9,332 nucleotides of DNA from an uncultured Novosphingobium sp. (GCA_937897535.1 CALCQB010000326.1:1-9332); one strand, 5' to 3'. Numbered from the stretch's first letter, positions 1 to 6,355 are shown. The notes: generated from the letters alone by a model not told the origin. A program made the numbers and translations.

Positions 1-49
1 ATCTACACAGGCGAAGACACTCTTTCCCTACACGACGCTCTTCCGATCT
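1..49 (+). other. Illumina P5/TruSeq adapter remnant (not genomic)
   Basis: Bases 1-8 (ATCTACAC) are the last eight bases of the Illumina P5 flow-cell sequence. Bases 9-16 (AGGCGAAG) match, from memory, the TruSeq HT i5 index D505. Bases 17-49 match the 33-base TruSeq read-1 primer site, ending in GCTCTTCCGATCT. Genomic sequence starts at base 50, in frame with the Dxs protein. This is untrimmed library adapter at a contig end and should be masked. Confidence 0.97.
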
Positions 50-493
50 CTCGAGATCGGCAAGGGCCGGATCGTCCGGCACGGCAGCAAGGTCGCGATC
101 CTCTCGCTCGGTACGCGGCTAGCCGAGGCGCTGAAAGCCGCCGATCAGCTTGAGGCCAAGGGGCTTTCGACCACGGTCGCCGACCTGCGCTTTGCCAAGC
201 CGCTCGACCATGATCTGATCCGCCAGCTGATGACCAGTCACGAAGTGGTGGTGACGGTCGAGGAAGGCAGTATCGGCGGACTCGGCGCGCACGTGCTGAC
301 CATGGCCAGCGACGAGGGCCTGACCGATAACGGCCTCAAGATCCGCACCCTGCGCCTGCCCGATCTGTTCCAGGATCACGACAGCCCGGACAAGCAGTAC
401 GACGCGGCCGGGCTGAATGCCGGCGGGATCGTCGATGCCGTGCTGAAGGCGTTGCGGCACAATTCGGCGGGGGTCGAGGAAGCTAGGGCCTAG
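50..493 (+). CDS. dxs: 1-deoxy-D-xylulose-5-phosphate synthase, C-terminal part (5' end missing)
   Basis: Dxs condenses pyruvate and glyceraldehyde 3-phosphate into DXP, the first committed step of the MEP isoprenoid pathway; it is a cytosolic thiamine-diphosphate enzyme. The open frame from base 50 gives 147 residues beginning LEIGKGRIVR, before a TAG at 491-493. It covers the linker and the transketolase C-terminal domain. Family-typical stretches include VAILSLGTRLAEAL, DLRFAKPLD, the VTVEEGSIGGLGAHV segment, and a tail with QYDAAGLNAGGIVDAVL. Full-length Dxs is about 640 residues, so roughly three quarters is missing. The break coincides exactly with the adapter junction at 49/50, so the truncation is an assembly edge and not a pseudogene. 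The gene converges on the NnrU gene with only 3 bp between stop codons. Confidence 0.95.
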   Translation, partial: LEIGKGRIVRHGSKVAILSLGTRLAEALKAADQLEAKGLSTTVADLRFAKPLDHDLIRQLMTSHEVVVTVEEGSIGGLGAHVLTMASDEGLTDNGLKIRTLRLPDLFQDHDSPDKQYDAAGLNAGGIVDAVLKALRHNSAGVEEARA

Positions 494-501
494 CCCCTAG
501 C
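482..501. terminator. Short hairpin spanning the two convergent stop codons
   Basis: GCTAGGG at 482-488 pairs perfectly with CCCTAGC at 495-501 across a 6-nt loop. The hairpin overlaps the dxs stop (TAG, 491-493) and the NnrU stop (497-499 on the minus strand). There is no T-run on either side, so it is not a canonical intrinsic terminator. It could slow polymerase or protect 3' ends at this tail-to-tail junction. The functional role is inferred from position only. Confidence 0.3.
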
Positions 502-1180
502 CGACCCAGCGCCACACCCCCGCAGGTATAGCAATCAACCAGCCGTGGGCCCAGGTCGCCGCCAGCCACAGCGCGATACCGCCAAGCCACGGCACCGCTC
601 CGGCCTTGCCCAGCGCGCCGAGCTTTGGCCAGTAGCTGGTCTGGGCTTCCCAGCCCTGCCATGCCGCGCCCATCAGCACCTGCTTCTTGCGGTCCTGCAT
701 GTGCGAGCCGACCAGCGCCAGCACGGCTATAGCCAGGCTCAACACCAGCACGCGCGGGGTGGGGCTGACCAGGGCGTGGGCGGCGCTCCACAGCGCGAAG
801 GACCACATCATCGGGTGGCGGGTGGTGTGGAACACCCCGTGCGGGCCGCGCGCGGCCATCGCGGCGGCATTCGGCGCGGGCATCGCCGGGTTGCCGCTGA
901 ACGAGCCGACCAGCAGCACCGAGGCGAGCAGCATCAGCAGCGTCGCGATCAGCCACGGCCCAACCGCAAACCCGTTCCACAGCGGGGCGGCTGGCGGGAA
1001 GGCGCGGAAGGCCATGACCAGCCAGCCGAAGGTGGCGAAGGCGACCAGCGAATAGAGCGCCGGAAAGGCCTTCTCGCCGGTCATGCGGACCAAGGGCGCG
1101 CGCAGCGGGTGTGACAGCGCGAAATGGCTGCCGACAAAGGCGGTGGCGGCGGCGATCAGCGAAGCGAGGGCAGTGTCCAT
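497..1180 (-). CDS. NnrU family integral membrane protein
   Basis: The 227-residue protein is rich in hydrophobic helices, roughly at residues 3-22, 40-58, 72-94, 125-138, 143-160 and 194-222. It carries the family signature GEKAFPALYSLVAF (35-48), His19/His24 in the first segment, TTRHPMMWSFALW (119-131) with the RHP motif, His135 and the SHMQDRKK turn (159-166). NnrU proteins occur near denitrification genes in some bacteria, and plant Z-ISO (15-cis-zeta-carotene isomerase, heme-dependent) is a distant relative; the bacterial role is not settled. I chose the ATG at 1178-1180 because AGGGG lies 8 nt upstream and the protein then starts with the conserved membrane segment. A TTG start at 1228 would translate through the palindrome and is unlikely. 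No denitrification genes are visible nearby. Family confidence is high, function unknown. Confidence 0.88.
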   Translation of the reverse strand: MDTALASLIAAATAFVGSHFALSHPLRAPLVRMTGEKAFPALYSLVAFATFGWLVMAFRAFPPAAPLWNGFAVGPWLIATLLMLLASVLLVGSFSGNPAMPAPNAAAMAARGPHGVFHTTRHPMMWSFALWSAAHALVSPTPRVLVLSLAIAVLALVGSHMQDRKKQVLMGAAWQGWEAQTSYWPKLGALGKAGAVPWLGGIALWLAATWAHGWLIAIPAGVWRWVG

Positions 1181-1190
1181 CCGGCGAACC

Positions 1191-1215
1191 CCTATGTTGA
1201 CGGCGTCAACATAGG
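1191..1215. promoter_or_regulatory. Perfect 25-bp palindrome, likely repressor operator in front of the NnrU gene
   Basis: CCTATGTTGACG (1191-1202) and CGTCAACATAGG (1204-1215) are exact reverse complements around a single central G at 1203. The site ends 10 nt upstream of the NnrU ATG and includes the AGG part of its Shine-Dalgarno. A long AT-flanked dyad with a TTGACG/CGTCAA core is typical of dimeric TetR-, MarR- or GntR-type operators. The alternative is an mRNA hairpin that would hide the ribosome-binding site; both would lower NnrU expression. The cognate regulator is not identified in the window. Confidence 0.7.
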
Positions 1216-1268
1216 TATCAGATCGCAAGGCGATAGCAAGCTCGAATCACGCCCGGTCATCCCCAAGC

Positions 1269-1370
1269 CCGTCCATGCTGAGCTTGTCGAAGCACTGTCC
1301 TGTTCTTTGTCCCGCAAGGAAGGCTACCCCAACAAGAAGTGCAATCCTTCGACAAGCTCAGGATGGACGG
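1269..1370. repeat. REP-like inverted repeat pair
   Basis: A 24-base arm at 1269-1292 (CCGTCCAT, then CTGAGCTTGTCGAAG after one base) is repeated inverted at 1347-1370 with one mismatch, leaving a 54-nt spacer. The core CTTCGACAAGCTCAG with its flanks is a palindromic-repeat family I recognise as abundant between genes of sphingomonads and other proteobacteria. It occupies most of the 223-bp gene-free gap (1181-1403) between the stop of the degenerate amidohydrolase gene and the NnrU gene. Leftward transcripts leaving the peptide operon could fold it into a long stem, acting as a 3'-end stabiliser or partial terminator. No transposase is near. Confidence 0.8.
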
Positions 1371-1403
1371 CTCCTGGGTCAGCTTTTCGATGCGCCGTTT
1401 GGC

Positions 1404-2693
1404 CTACCAGTCGTAGGCCTTGGGCAGCGCGCCTTCGGTCGGCGAATTCCGGTAGCGGTCGCGCAGCCGGGTCTGGTGATCCTTGAGTGGCTGCTCAACC
1501 CCGTCGATGAATACGCTGACCACCCCGGTCTGGAGCTCGAGCGGATCGCCGTCCCAGATCACCAAGTCGCCAGCGCGACCGGGCCGCAGCGAGCCGATCC
1601 GCTCGCCCAGCCCCATTGCCTCGGCCGGACCCGAGCTGATCGAGACGAAGGCCTGGTTCCAGGTCAGCCCGCTCGCCCCCGGCACCCGCGCCAGCGCGAC
1701 CATGTTGCCGGCATATTGCGGGGCATAGCGCGGCTGGTCGAAGAACGCGCCGAGCGCGACCTTGACCCCGCCGGCCTTCATCCGCCCGACGTTGGACTGG
1801 GTCGCGCCGAGCTGCTCGAACCGGGCCGGCAGGTCGTTCATCGGGGTGGCCAGCACCGGCACCCCGGCCCGGGCCAGCTCGCCGGCAACCATCCAGCCCT
1901 CGGTCGCGCCGACGACCACCAGCCGGACCAGCGGGAACTCCTTTTTCAGCCCCAGCACCATCCGGATATCGGCCGCGCGCTCGACATGGACGTAGAGCGG
2001 CTGTCGCCCGGTCACCACCGGGACCAGCGCCTGGGCATCGCGGCGGGTCAGCCGCACGTCGTCGCGGCGGGCCCCGGCCGGCGCAGCGCTGAGCTCGCGC
2101 GCCTCGAGCAGGCCGTCGTGCAGCTCGGCCCAGGCCGCGACCCGGCTGCCCCCGGCCCGCGCCGCGCCGGTCTCGCCCAGCTCGACATACTGGAACGCGC
2201 GCGCGACCATGACCGGATCGGGATCGGCCCCGAGGTCGATCACCGCGCCCTGGCCGCCGAAGATCGCGTTGGTGCCGAGCGGCGCGATTGCCGCGCGGGT
2301 TACCCCGCCGGCCCGGCTGACCTTGATGTGCTGGGCATCGGGGTTGATCGCATAGGACAGGTCGAGCCCGGCGCTGAACGGGCTCTTGCGGGCTTCGGAA
2401 TCGTTGCTGTCGTCGACCCCGTCGACATCGTAAAGCCCGATGTCGGTCACCGCGACGACCAGCCCCGGGGTAACCCATTTGCCCTTCGCATCGATGGTGC
2501 GGACCCCGGCCGGAACCGCGACATTGCGGCCGGCGGCGATCACCTTGCCATCCTGGACCAGCACTGTCCCGCCCTCGATCGGGTCGCTGCCATCGCCGAT
2601 CACCAGCTTGCCACCAGTGATCGCGACGGTCTGGGCGAGAGCCGGGCTGGCGATGCCGCACAGCAGGGCTGCGATCCAATACCGCGCGCTCAT
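1404..2693 (-). CDS. Secreted amidohydrolase-family protein with degenerate metal site (probable pseudoenzyme)
   Basis: This 429-residue protein has a Sec signal peptide, MSARYWIAALLCGIASPALA, with likely cleavage after Ala20. An amidohydrolase/imidazolonepropionase-like composite fold follows: an N-terminal beta sandwich (GGTVLVQDGKVIAAG, 41-55), KWVTPGLV entering the barrel, and a closing PGRAGDLVIWDGDPLE (371-386). Hand alignment with the upstream paralogue shows the metal ligands largely gone. The HxH position reads V82-T-D84, the H309/H310 equivalent is V261/G262, and the Asp364 equivalent is A316; only His236 (VHVERAAD) remains. It is therefore unlikely to be a normal metal hydrolase. 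Its ATG shares an ATGA overlap with the upstream stop and is preceded by AAGGAGA 6 nt away, so it is translationally coupled. A partner or scaffold role for the active paralogue is inference. The frame is intact, so it is not a decaying pseudogene. Confidence 0.87.
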   Translation of the reverse strand: MSARYWIAALLCGIASPALAQTVAITGGKLVIGDGSDPIEGGTVLVQDGKVIAAGRNVAVPAGVRTIDAKGKWVTPGLVVAVTDIGLYDVDGVDDSNDSEARKSPFSAGLDLSYAINPDAQHIKVSRAGGVTRAAIAPLGTNAIFGGQGAVIDLGADPDPVMVARAFQYVELGETGAARAGGSRVAAWAELHDGLLEARELSAAPAGARRDDVRLTRRDAQALVPVVTGRQPLYVHVERAADIRMVLGLKKEFPLVRLVVVGATEGWMVAGELARAGVPVLATPMNDLPARFEQLGATQSNVGRMKAGGVKVALGAFFDQPRYAPQYAGNMVALARVPGASGLTWNQAFVSISSGPAEAMGLGERIGSLRPGRAGDLVIWDGDPLELQTGVVSVFIDGVEQPLKDHQTRLRDRYRNSPTEGALPKAYDW

Positions 2694-4111
2694 TTCACGT
2701 CTCCTTCGCCCGGCTGGCCAAGCTCGAAATCGCTCACCGCGCGGCGCTTGCGGTCCTGCGCATCAAACAACAGGGCGCCGTCGACCCAGACTTTCTCGGG
2801 CCGTGAATAGACCGACAGCGGGTTGCCGTTCCACAGCACTACGTCACCGGCCTTGCCGGGCTCGAGGCTGCCGGTCAGCTTGTCGACCCCGATCGCTTTT
2901 GCCGGGTTGAGCGTCAGCCAGCCGATCACCTGCGCGTCGGGCACGTCGATCCCGATCCGGCGGGCATCGCCCTGGGCCTTGGCGGCTTCCTGCGGCAGGC
3001 GCTGGATCCCGTTCTCGTCATCCGAATGGATCACCACGCAGGCCCCGGCCTTGTAGAGCAGTCCGGCGTTCTCTGGGATCGCGTCGTAGGCTTCCATCTT
3101 GAAGCCCCACCAGTCGGCCCAGACCGCGCTGCAGGTGCCCGCCGCGGCGAGCAGATCGCCGATCTTGTACGCCTCGACCGCGTGGTGGAAGGTGCTGACC
3201 TTGTAGCCGAATTCCTTGCCCATATCGAGCACGATGGCCATCTCGTCGGCGCGGTAGCAGTGGTTCTGGACCAGGATTTCGCCGTCGAGCACCCCGGCCA
3301 GCGTTTCCATCGCCAGGTCGCGGGTCTCGAGCTTGCCGGCATTGCGTTTGGCCCGGTATTCGCTGGCCTTGATCCAGGTCTCGCGGTTGACCGCGAGGTT
3401 GCCCATCCGGGTCGAAGGCGCGCGGCCCTTGGCGCCGTAAACCCGCTTGGGGTTTTCGCCGCAGGCCATCTTGAGGCTGTAGGGCGCGCCGGGGAACTTC
3501 ATCCCCTGCATGGTCCGCGACGGCACGTTCTTGAGCACGACCCCGCGCCCGCCCATCAGGTTGCCGGAACCCGGCAGGACCAGCAGCGCGGTTACCCCGC
3601 CGTTGGCCATCGCCCGCGAAAAGCCCGGGTCCTGCGGCCAGACCGAGTGTTCGGCCCAGACGTTGGGGGTGGTTGGACTGGTCATTTCGTTGCCGTCGGA
3701 ATGGGCCTCCACCCCGGGGCTGGGATAGTCACCCAGATGGCTGTGGGCATCGATGATTCCGGGGGTGACGAACTTGCCGGTGCCATCGATCCGGATGGCA
3801 TCGGCCGGAACGTCCATATCGGCCAGGCTGCCCGCGACGGCGGCGATCTTGCCATCGCGGATCAGCACCGTGCCGCCGTCGATCCGCTTGCCGGTGCCGT
3901 CGAACACGGTCGCGCCGGTGATCAGCGTGGCGCGGCTGGCATAGGGCTTGTAGGTTGAAGGGTAGGGGTCCTTGTTGAAATCCCGCGCCGCTTTCACTGC
4001 GGCGCTGTCTTCCTTCTTGTCGTCCTTGTCCTTGGCCAGCCCGGTTCCGGTGCCCGAAAGCACCAGGATACAGGCAGCCGCTCCCAACAGCGTCTGACGA
4101 AGCCCCCGCAT
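2690..4111 (-). CDS. Secreted metal-dependent amidohydrolase (imidazolonepropionase-like/dipeptidase-like)
   Basis: From the ATG at 4109-4111 the protein is 473 residues. It has a signal peptide (MRGLRQTLLG, a hydrophobic stretch, likely cut after GLA at 26) and a charged Lys/Asp linker, so export to the periplasm is expected. The amidohydrolase barrel begins KFVTPGIIDAHSHLG, with metal ligands His123 and His125. Further likely ligands are His284 (QNHCYRADE), His309/His310 (STFHH) and Asp364 (VIHSDDENG); the beta-sandwich closes with PGKAGDVVLWNGNPLS. Related alphaproteobacterial enzymes annotated as prolidases or imidazolonepropionases have been shown to be dipeptidases/carboxypeptidases, but the substrate here cannot be read from sequence. 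A GTG start at 4168 would overlap the transporter gene and bury the signal peptide; AAGGGGG lies about 10 nt before the chosen ATG. It begins 5 nt after the transporter stop. It is not HutI, because no histidine-utilisation genes accompany it. Confidence 0.9.
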   Translation of the reverse strand: MRGLRQTLLGAAACILVLSGTGTGLAKDKDDKKEDSAAVKAARDFNKDPYPSTYKPYASRATLITGATVFDGTGKRIDGGTVLIRDGKIAAVAGSLADMDVPADAIRIDGTGKFVTPGIIDAHSHLGDYPSPGVEAHSDGNEMTSPTTPNVWAEHSVWPQDPGFSRAMANGGVTALLVLPGSGNLMGGRGVVLKNVPSRTMQGMKFPGAPYSLKMACGENPKRVYGAKGRAPSTRMGNLAVNRETWIKASEYRAKRNAGKLETRDLAMETLAGVLDGEILVQNHCYRADEMAIVLDMGKEFGYKVSTFHHAVEAYKIGDLLAAAGTCSAVWADWWGFKMEAYDAIPENAGLLYKAGACVVIHSDDENGIQRLPQEAAKAQGDARRIGIDVPDAQVIGWLTLNPAKAIGVDKLTGSLEPGKAGDVVLWNGNPLSVYSRPEKVWVDGALLFDAQDRKRRAVSDFELGQPGEGDVK

Positions 4112-4116
4112 GGCGC

Positions 4117-5685
4117 TTATTCCCCCTTCGGTTCGGCGCGATCCTCGAGCGTGTCGAGGTGCATCCACTTCTTGACGATTGGTGAGACCGCCAGGACCAC
4201 CACCGAAACCCCGATCGTGATCCAGCCGATCTGTGAATAGATCGCGAGCGTCAGTTCCTTCGACATCTCACCGCCTTCGCCGCCGGTCGCCTCACCGATT
4301 TTGCCGGCCACGAAATTGCCGACCGCGGTCATGTAGAACCACGCGCCCATGATGAAGCTGGCGAGGTGCAGCGGCGCGAGCCGCGCCATCGCCGACAGGC
4401 CGACCGGGGAAAGGCACAGCTCGCCGGTGGTGTGGAGCAGGTAGATCAGGAACACGAAGATCACCGGGGTCAGCACGCTCGCGCCGACCGTATTGGCTCC
4501 CCAGACGAACACCAGGAAGCCCAGCCCGACCTGGGTCAGCGCCAGCCCGAACTTGGCCGGCGCTGAAGGTTCGAGCCCCTTGCGTCCGAGCCATTGCCAC
4601 AGCGCGGCGAAGATCGGTGCGAACAGCACGATGTAGATCGGGTTGATCGACTGGAACAGGCTGGTCGGCACGCCCGAGCGATCGACATAGCGATCGGTGT
4701 AGAGGTTGAGGCTGCCCCCGCCCTGCTCGAACAGGCCCCAGAAGATCGGGTTGAGCGCGATCAGGAACAGCATCGCGAACATCCGTTCGCGCGGCTCCTT
4801 GGGCAGCTTGAACGCTTCGTAAAGCGTGTAGCCGAGCATCGCTACGCCCGAGAGCAGCAGCAGGTTCTGGATCACGTCCTGATAGCGGATCAGCATCCAG
4901 ATCACCGCCACAGCACCAATTCCGACGCCATAGAGCGTGGTCTCGCGCTGGCGAGTCAGCGGCTTGGGGGCCTCGCCGCGGCCCTGCAGGGCCGGCTTGC
5001 CGATCACGAAGATGATCAGTCCGATCACCATCCCGATCCCGGCCAGGCCAAAGCCATAGGCCCAGCCGATCGTCTCGCCGAGGTAGCCGACCAGGATCGT
5101 GCCGAGCGCCGCGCCGACGTTCACCCCCATGTAGAAGATCGTGTAGGCCGCATCGCGGCGCACGTCGGTCATCTTGTAGAGCTGGCCGACGATCACCGAG
5201 ATGTTCGCCTTGAGGAAGCCCGAGCCGACGATGATGAAGGCCAGCGCCGCCCAGAACACGTTGATTGCGGGGTCGCTTTGCCCGCCATTGCCCTCGACCG
5301 CCATCAGGGTGTGGCCGATCGCCAGCATCACGCCGCCAAAGATCACCGCCTTGCGCTGTCCCAGGTAACGGTCCGCGATCAATCCGCCGAGCACCGGGGT
5401 GATATAGACCAGCGCCCCATAAGCGCCGTAGATCAGGTTGGCCTTGCCGTCGGCGAACAGCCAGTGCTTGGTCAGGTACAGCACCAGCAGCGCGCGCATC
5501 CCGTAGTAGGAGAAGCGCTCCCACATTTCGGCGTAGAACAGCACGAACAGCCCGCGCGGGTGGCCGACCACTTCCTCGCTCTTGCGCGCGGCGATCAGTC
5601 CGCCGATCGTCAGGAACCCGAACAGGAACAGGGCCGCGATCGCCGCGATCCAGTCACCCTCGTTCCACAAGGCCATGTCTTTCAT
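4117..5685 (-). CDS. POT/PTR2 family proton-dependent oligopeptide transporter
   Basis: This 522-residue inner-membrane protein of the proton-coupled oligopeptide transporter family imports di- and tripeptides, driven by protons. The family ExxERFxYYG motif is at residues 53-62 (EMWERFSYYG), the FYxxxNxG signature appears as FYMGVNVGAALG, and the TM7-type EQGGGSLNLYTDR motif is present. Many hydrophobic segments fit a POT fold. An additional hydrophobic helix lies before the first POT helix (about residues 12-33, WIAAIAALFLFGFLTIGGLI). The ATG at 5683-5685 is chosen because GGGGAG lies 6 nt upstream; a TTG codon directly before it is less likely. It is the first gene of a leftward operon with the two amidohydrolases, which suggests that products of periplasmic hydrolysis, or short peptides, are taken up here. 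Substrate specificity is inferred from family only. Confidence 0.94.
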   Translation of the reverse strand: MKDMALWNEGDWIAAIAALFLFGFLTIGGLIAARKSEEVVGHPRGLFVLFYAEMWERFSYYGMRALLVLYLTKHWLFADGKANLIYGAYGALVYITPVLGGLIADRYLGQRKAVIFGGVMLAIGHTLMAVEGNGGQSDPAINVFWAALAFIIVGSGFLKANISVIVGQLYKMTDVRRDAAYTIFYMGVNVGAALGTILVGYLGETIGWAYGFGLAGIGMVIGLIIFVIGKPALQGRGEAPKPLTRQRETTLYGVGIGAVAVIWMLIRYQDVIQNLLLLSGVAMLGYTLYEAFKLPKEPRERMFAMLFLIALNPIFWGLFEQGGGSLNLYTDRYVDRSGVPTSLFQSINPIYIVLFAPIFAALWQWLGRKGLEPSAPAKFGLALTQVGLGFLVFVWGANTVGASVLTPVIFVFLIYLLHTTGELCLSPVGLSAMARLAPLHLASFIMGAWFYMTAVGNFVAGKIGEATGGEGGEMSKELTLAIYSQIGWITIGVSVVVLAVSPIVKKWMHLDTLEDRAEPKGE

Positions 5686-5863
5686 CAAAAGCTCCCCGAA
5701 TGGTCTGTTTGCGGCTGGTCAATGCCGCCGCTGAATGGGCCGGAGACTAGCTTCGATTTCGCGGCTGTGAAGCGAAATTCGTCACCGTTGTTCCTTTATT
5801 GCGCGGGGGTGAAGCGCTGCATTTCCCTTGTCTGCCACGCTGTATTATGGCACTGACGCACCT
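5686..5863. promoter_or_regulatory. Divergent promoter region between the peptide operon and the GntR regulator
   Basis: These 178 bp separate two divergent start codons and must hold both promoters. An inverted repeat ATTTCGC (5756-5762)/GCGAAAT (5772-5778), with a 9-nt spacer, is a possible operator for the peptide operon. The octamer GTGAAGCG occurs at 5767-5774 and again at 5809-5816, 42 bp apart, about four helical turns. TATTAT at 5843-5848 resembles a -10 box for the rightward gene, but I see no good -35 at 16-18 bp. No unambiguous leftward sigma-70 promoter was found by eye. Confidence 0.4.
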
Positions 5864-6208
5864 ATGGCCGACAACAGCAAACCCGTGTATCTCAAACTGC
5901 GCGACAAGATCGCCGCGGCGATCATCGATGGCTCCTATCCCGAAGGCGCGATGCTGCCTTCGGTGCGGGCCTTTGCCACGCAGCAGGGGGCCAACCCGCT
6001 GACCGTGGCCAAGGCCTACCAGCAGTTCCAGCTCGACGGGCTGGTCGAGGTGCAGCGCGGGGTCGGGATGTTCGTGGCGCGCGGTGCGGCAGACCGGCTG
6101 CGGCGCAGCGAGCGTGAGGCGTTCCTGACCAGCGAATGGCCGGTCTTGCGCCAGCGGATCACCCGGCTCGGGATCTCACCGGCAGAACTGCTCGCCGAAA
6201 ATTCGTAA
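5864..6208 (+). CDS. YtrA-type GntR family transcriptional regulator
   Basis: A 114-residue DNA-binding protein with the N-terminal winged helix-turn-helix of the GntR family. VYLKLRDKIAAAIIDGSYPEG opens the domain, LPSVRAFATQQGANPLTVAKAYQ forms the HTH, and LDGLVEVQRGVGMFVA is the wing. Only about 40 residues follow (SEREAFLTSEWPVLRQRITRLGISPAELL), too short for a FadR- or UTRA-type ligand domain and typical of the YtrA subfamily, whose C-terminal helices dimerise. YtrA repressors usually sit with the ABC transporter or membrane-protein genes they control. None is present here, and the gene is divergent from the peptide operon, its best candidate target besides itself. The ATG at 5864 has no clear Shine-Dalgarno. 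If the TATTAT at 5843-5848 is the -10, the leader would be only about 8-10 nt. A TTG start at 5828 (12 residues longer) is less likely. Confidence 0.9.
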   Translation: MADNSKPVYLKLRDKIAAAIIDGSYPEGAMLPSVRAFATQQGANPLTVAKAYQQFQLDGLVEVQRGVGMFVARGAADRLRRSEREAFLTSEWPVLRQRITRLGISPAELLAENS

Positions 6209-6355
6209 GACCCGATTACAAATGTCGATTGCGCAAGTGGTTGGCATTTGGCAGAACAATGCCGTGCAGTGCTGCTTGTACCGGGTCGGAAGCTGTACCG
6301 CGCTTTACCATTGATATGGGAAGGGTCAGGTAAGTGGCCCGGAAAGGCGTGTGTA

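Noticed and set aside
50..493. dxs as a truncated pseudogene
   Set aside because: The frame is intact to its natural stop and the break falls exactly at the adapter junction, so it is an assembly edge.
1181..1228. TTG start 16 codons upstream for the NnrU protein
   Set aside because: It would translate through the perfect palindrome and adds non-conserved residues; the ATG at 1180 has AGGGG at the right spacing.
1269..1370. CRISPR or insertion-sequence terminal repeats
   Set aside because: There are only two inverted units with no regular spacers, and the 54-nt interior is too short for a transposase gene.
2690..4111. Imidazolonepropionase (hutI) of histidine degradation
   Set aside because: The protein has a signal peptide and sits with a peptide transporter and an amidohydrolase paralogue; there are no hutU/hutH/hutG genes.
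4594..5856. 420-codon open frame on the + strand opposite the transporter gene
   Set aside because: Its translation is rich in Asp/Glu/His/Arg/Gln with no recognisable domain, and it mirrors the codons of a clear POT transporter; it is a GC-rich antisense shadow. The same holds for long + frames over 1275-2810, 3026-3958 and 6769-7878.
6248..6355. N-terminal extension of the ihfB product
   Set aside because: The 36 extra residues are unlike the family, and the ATG at 6356 has a good Shine-Dalgarno and the standard MIRSEL start.
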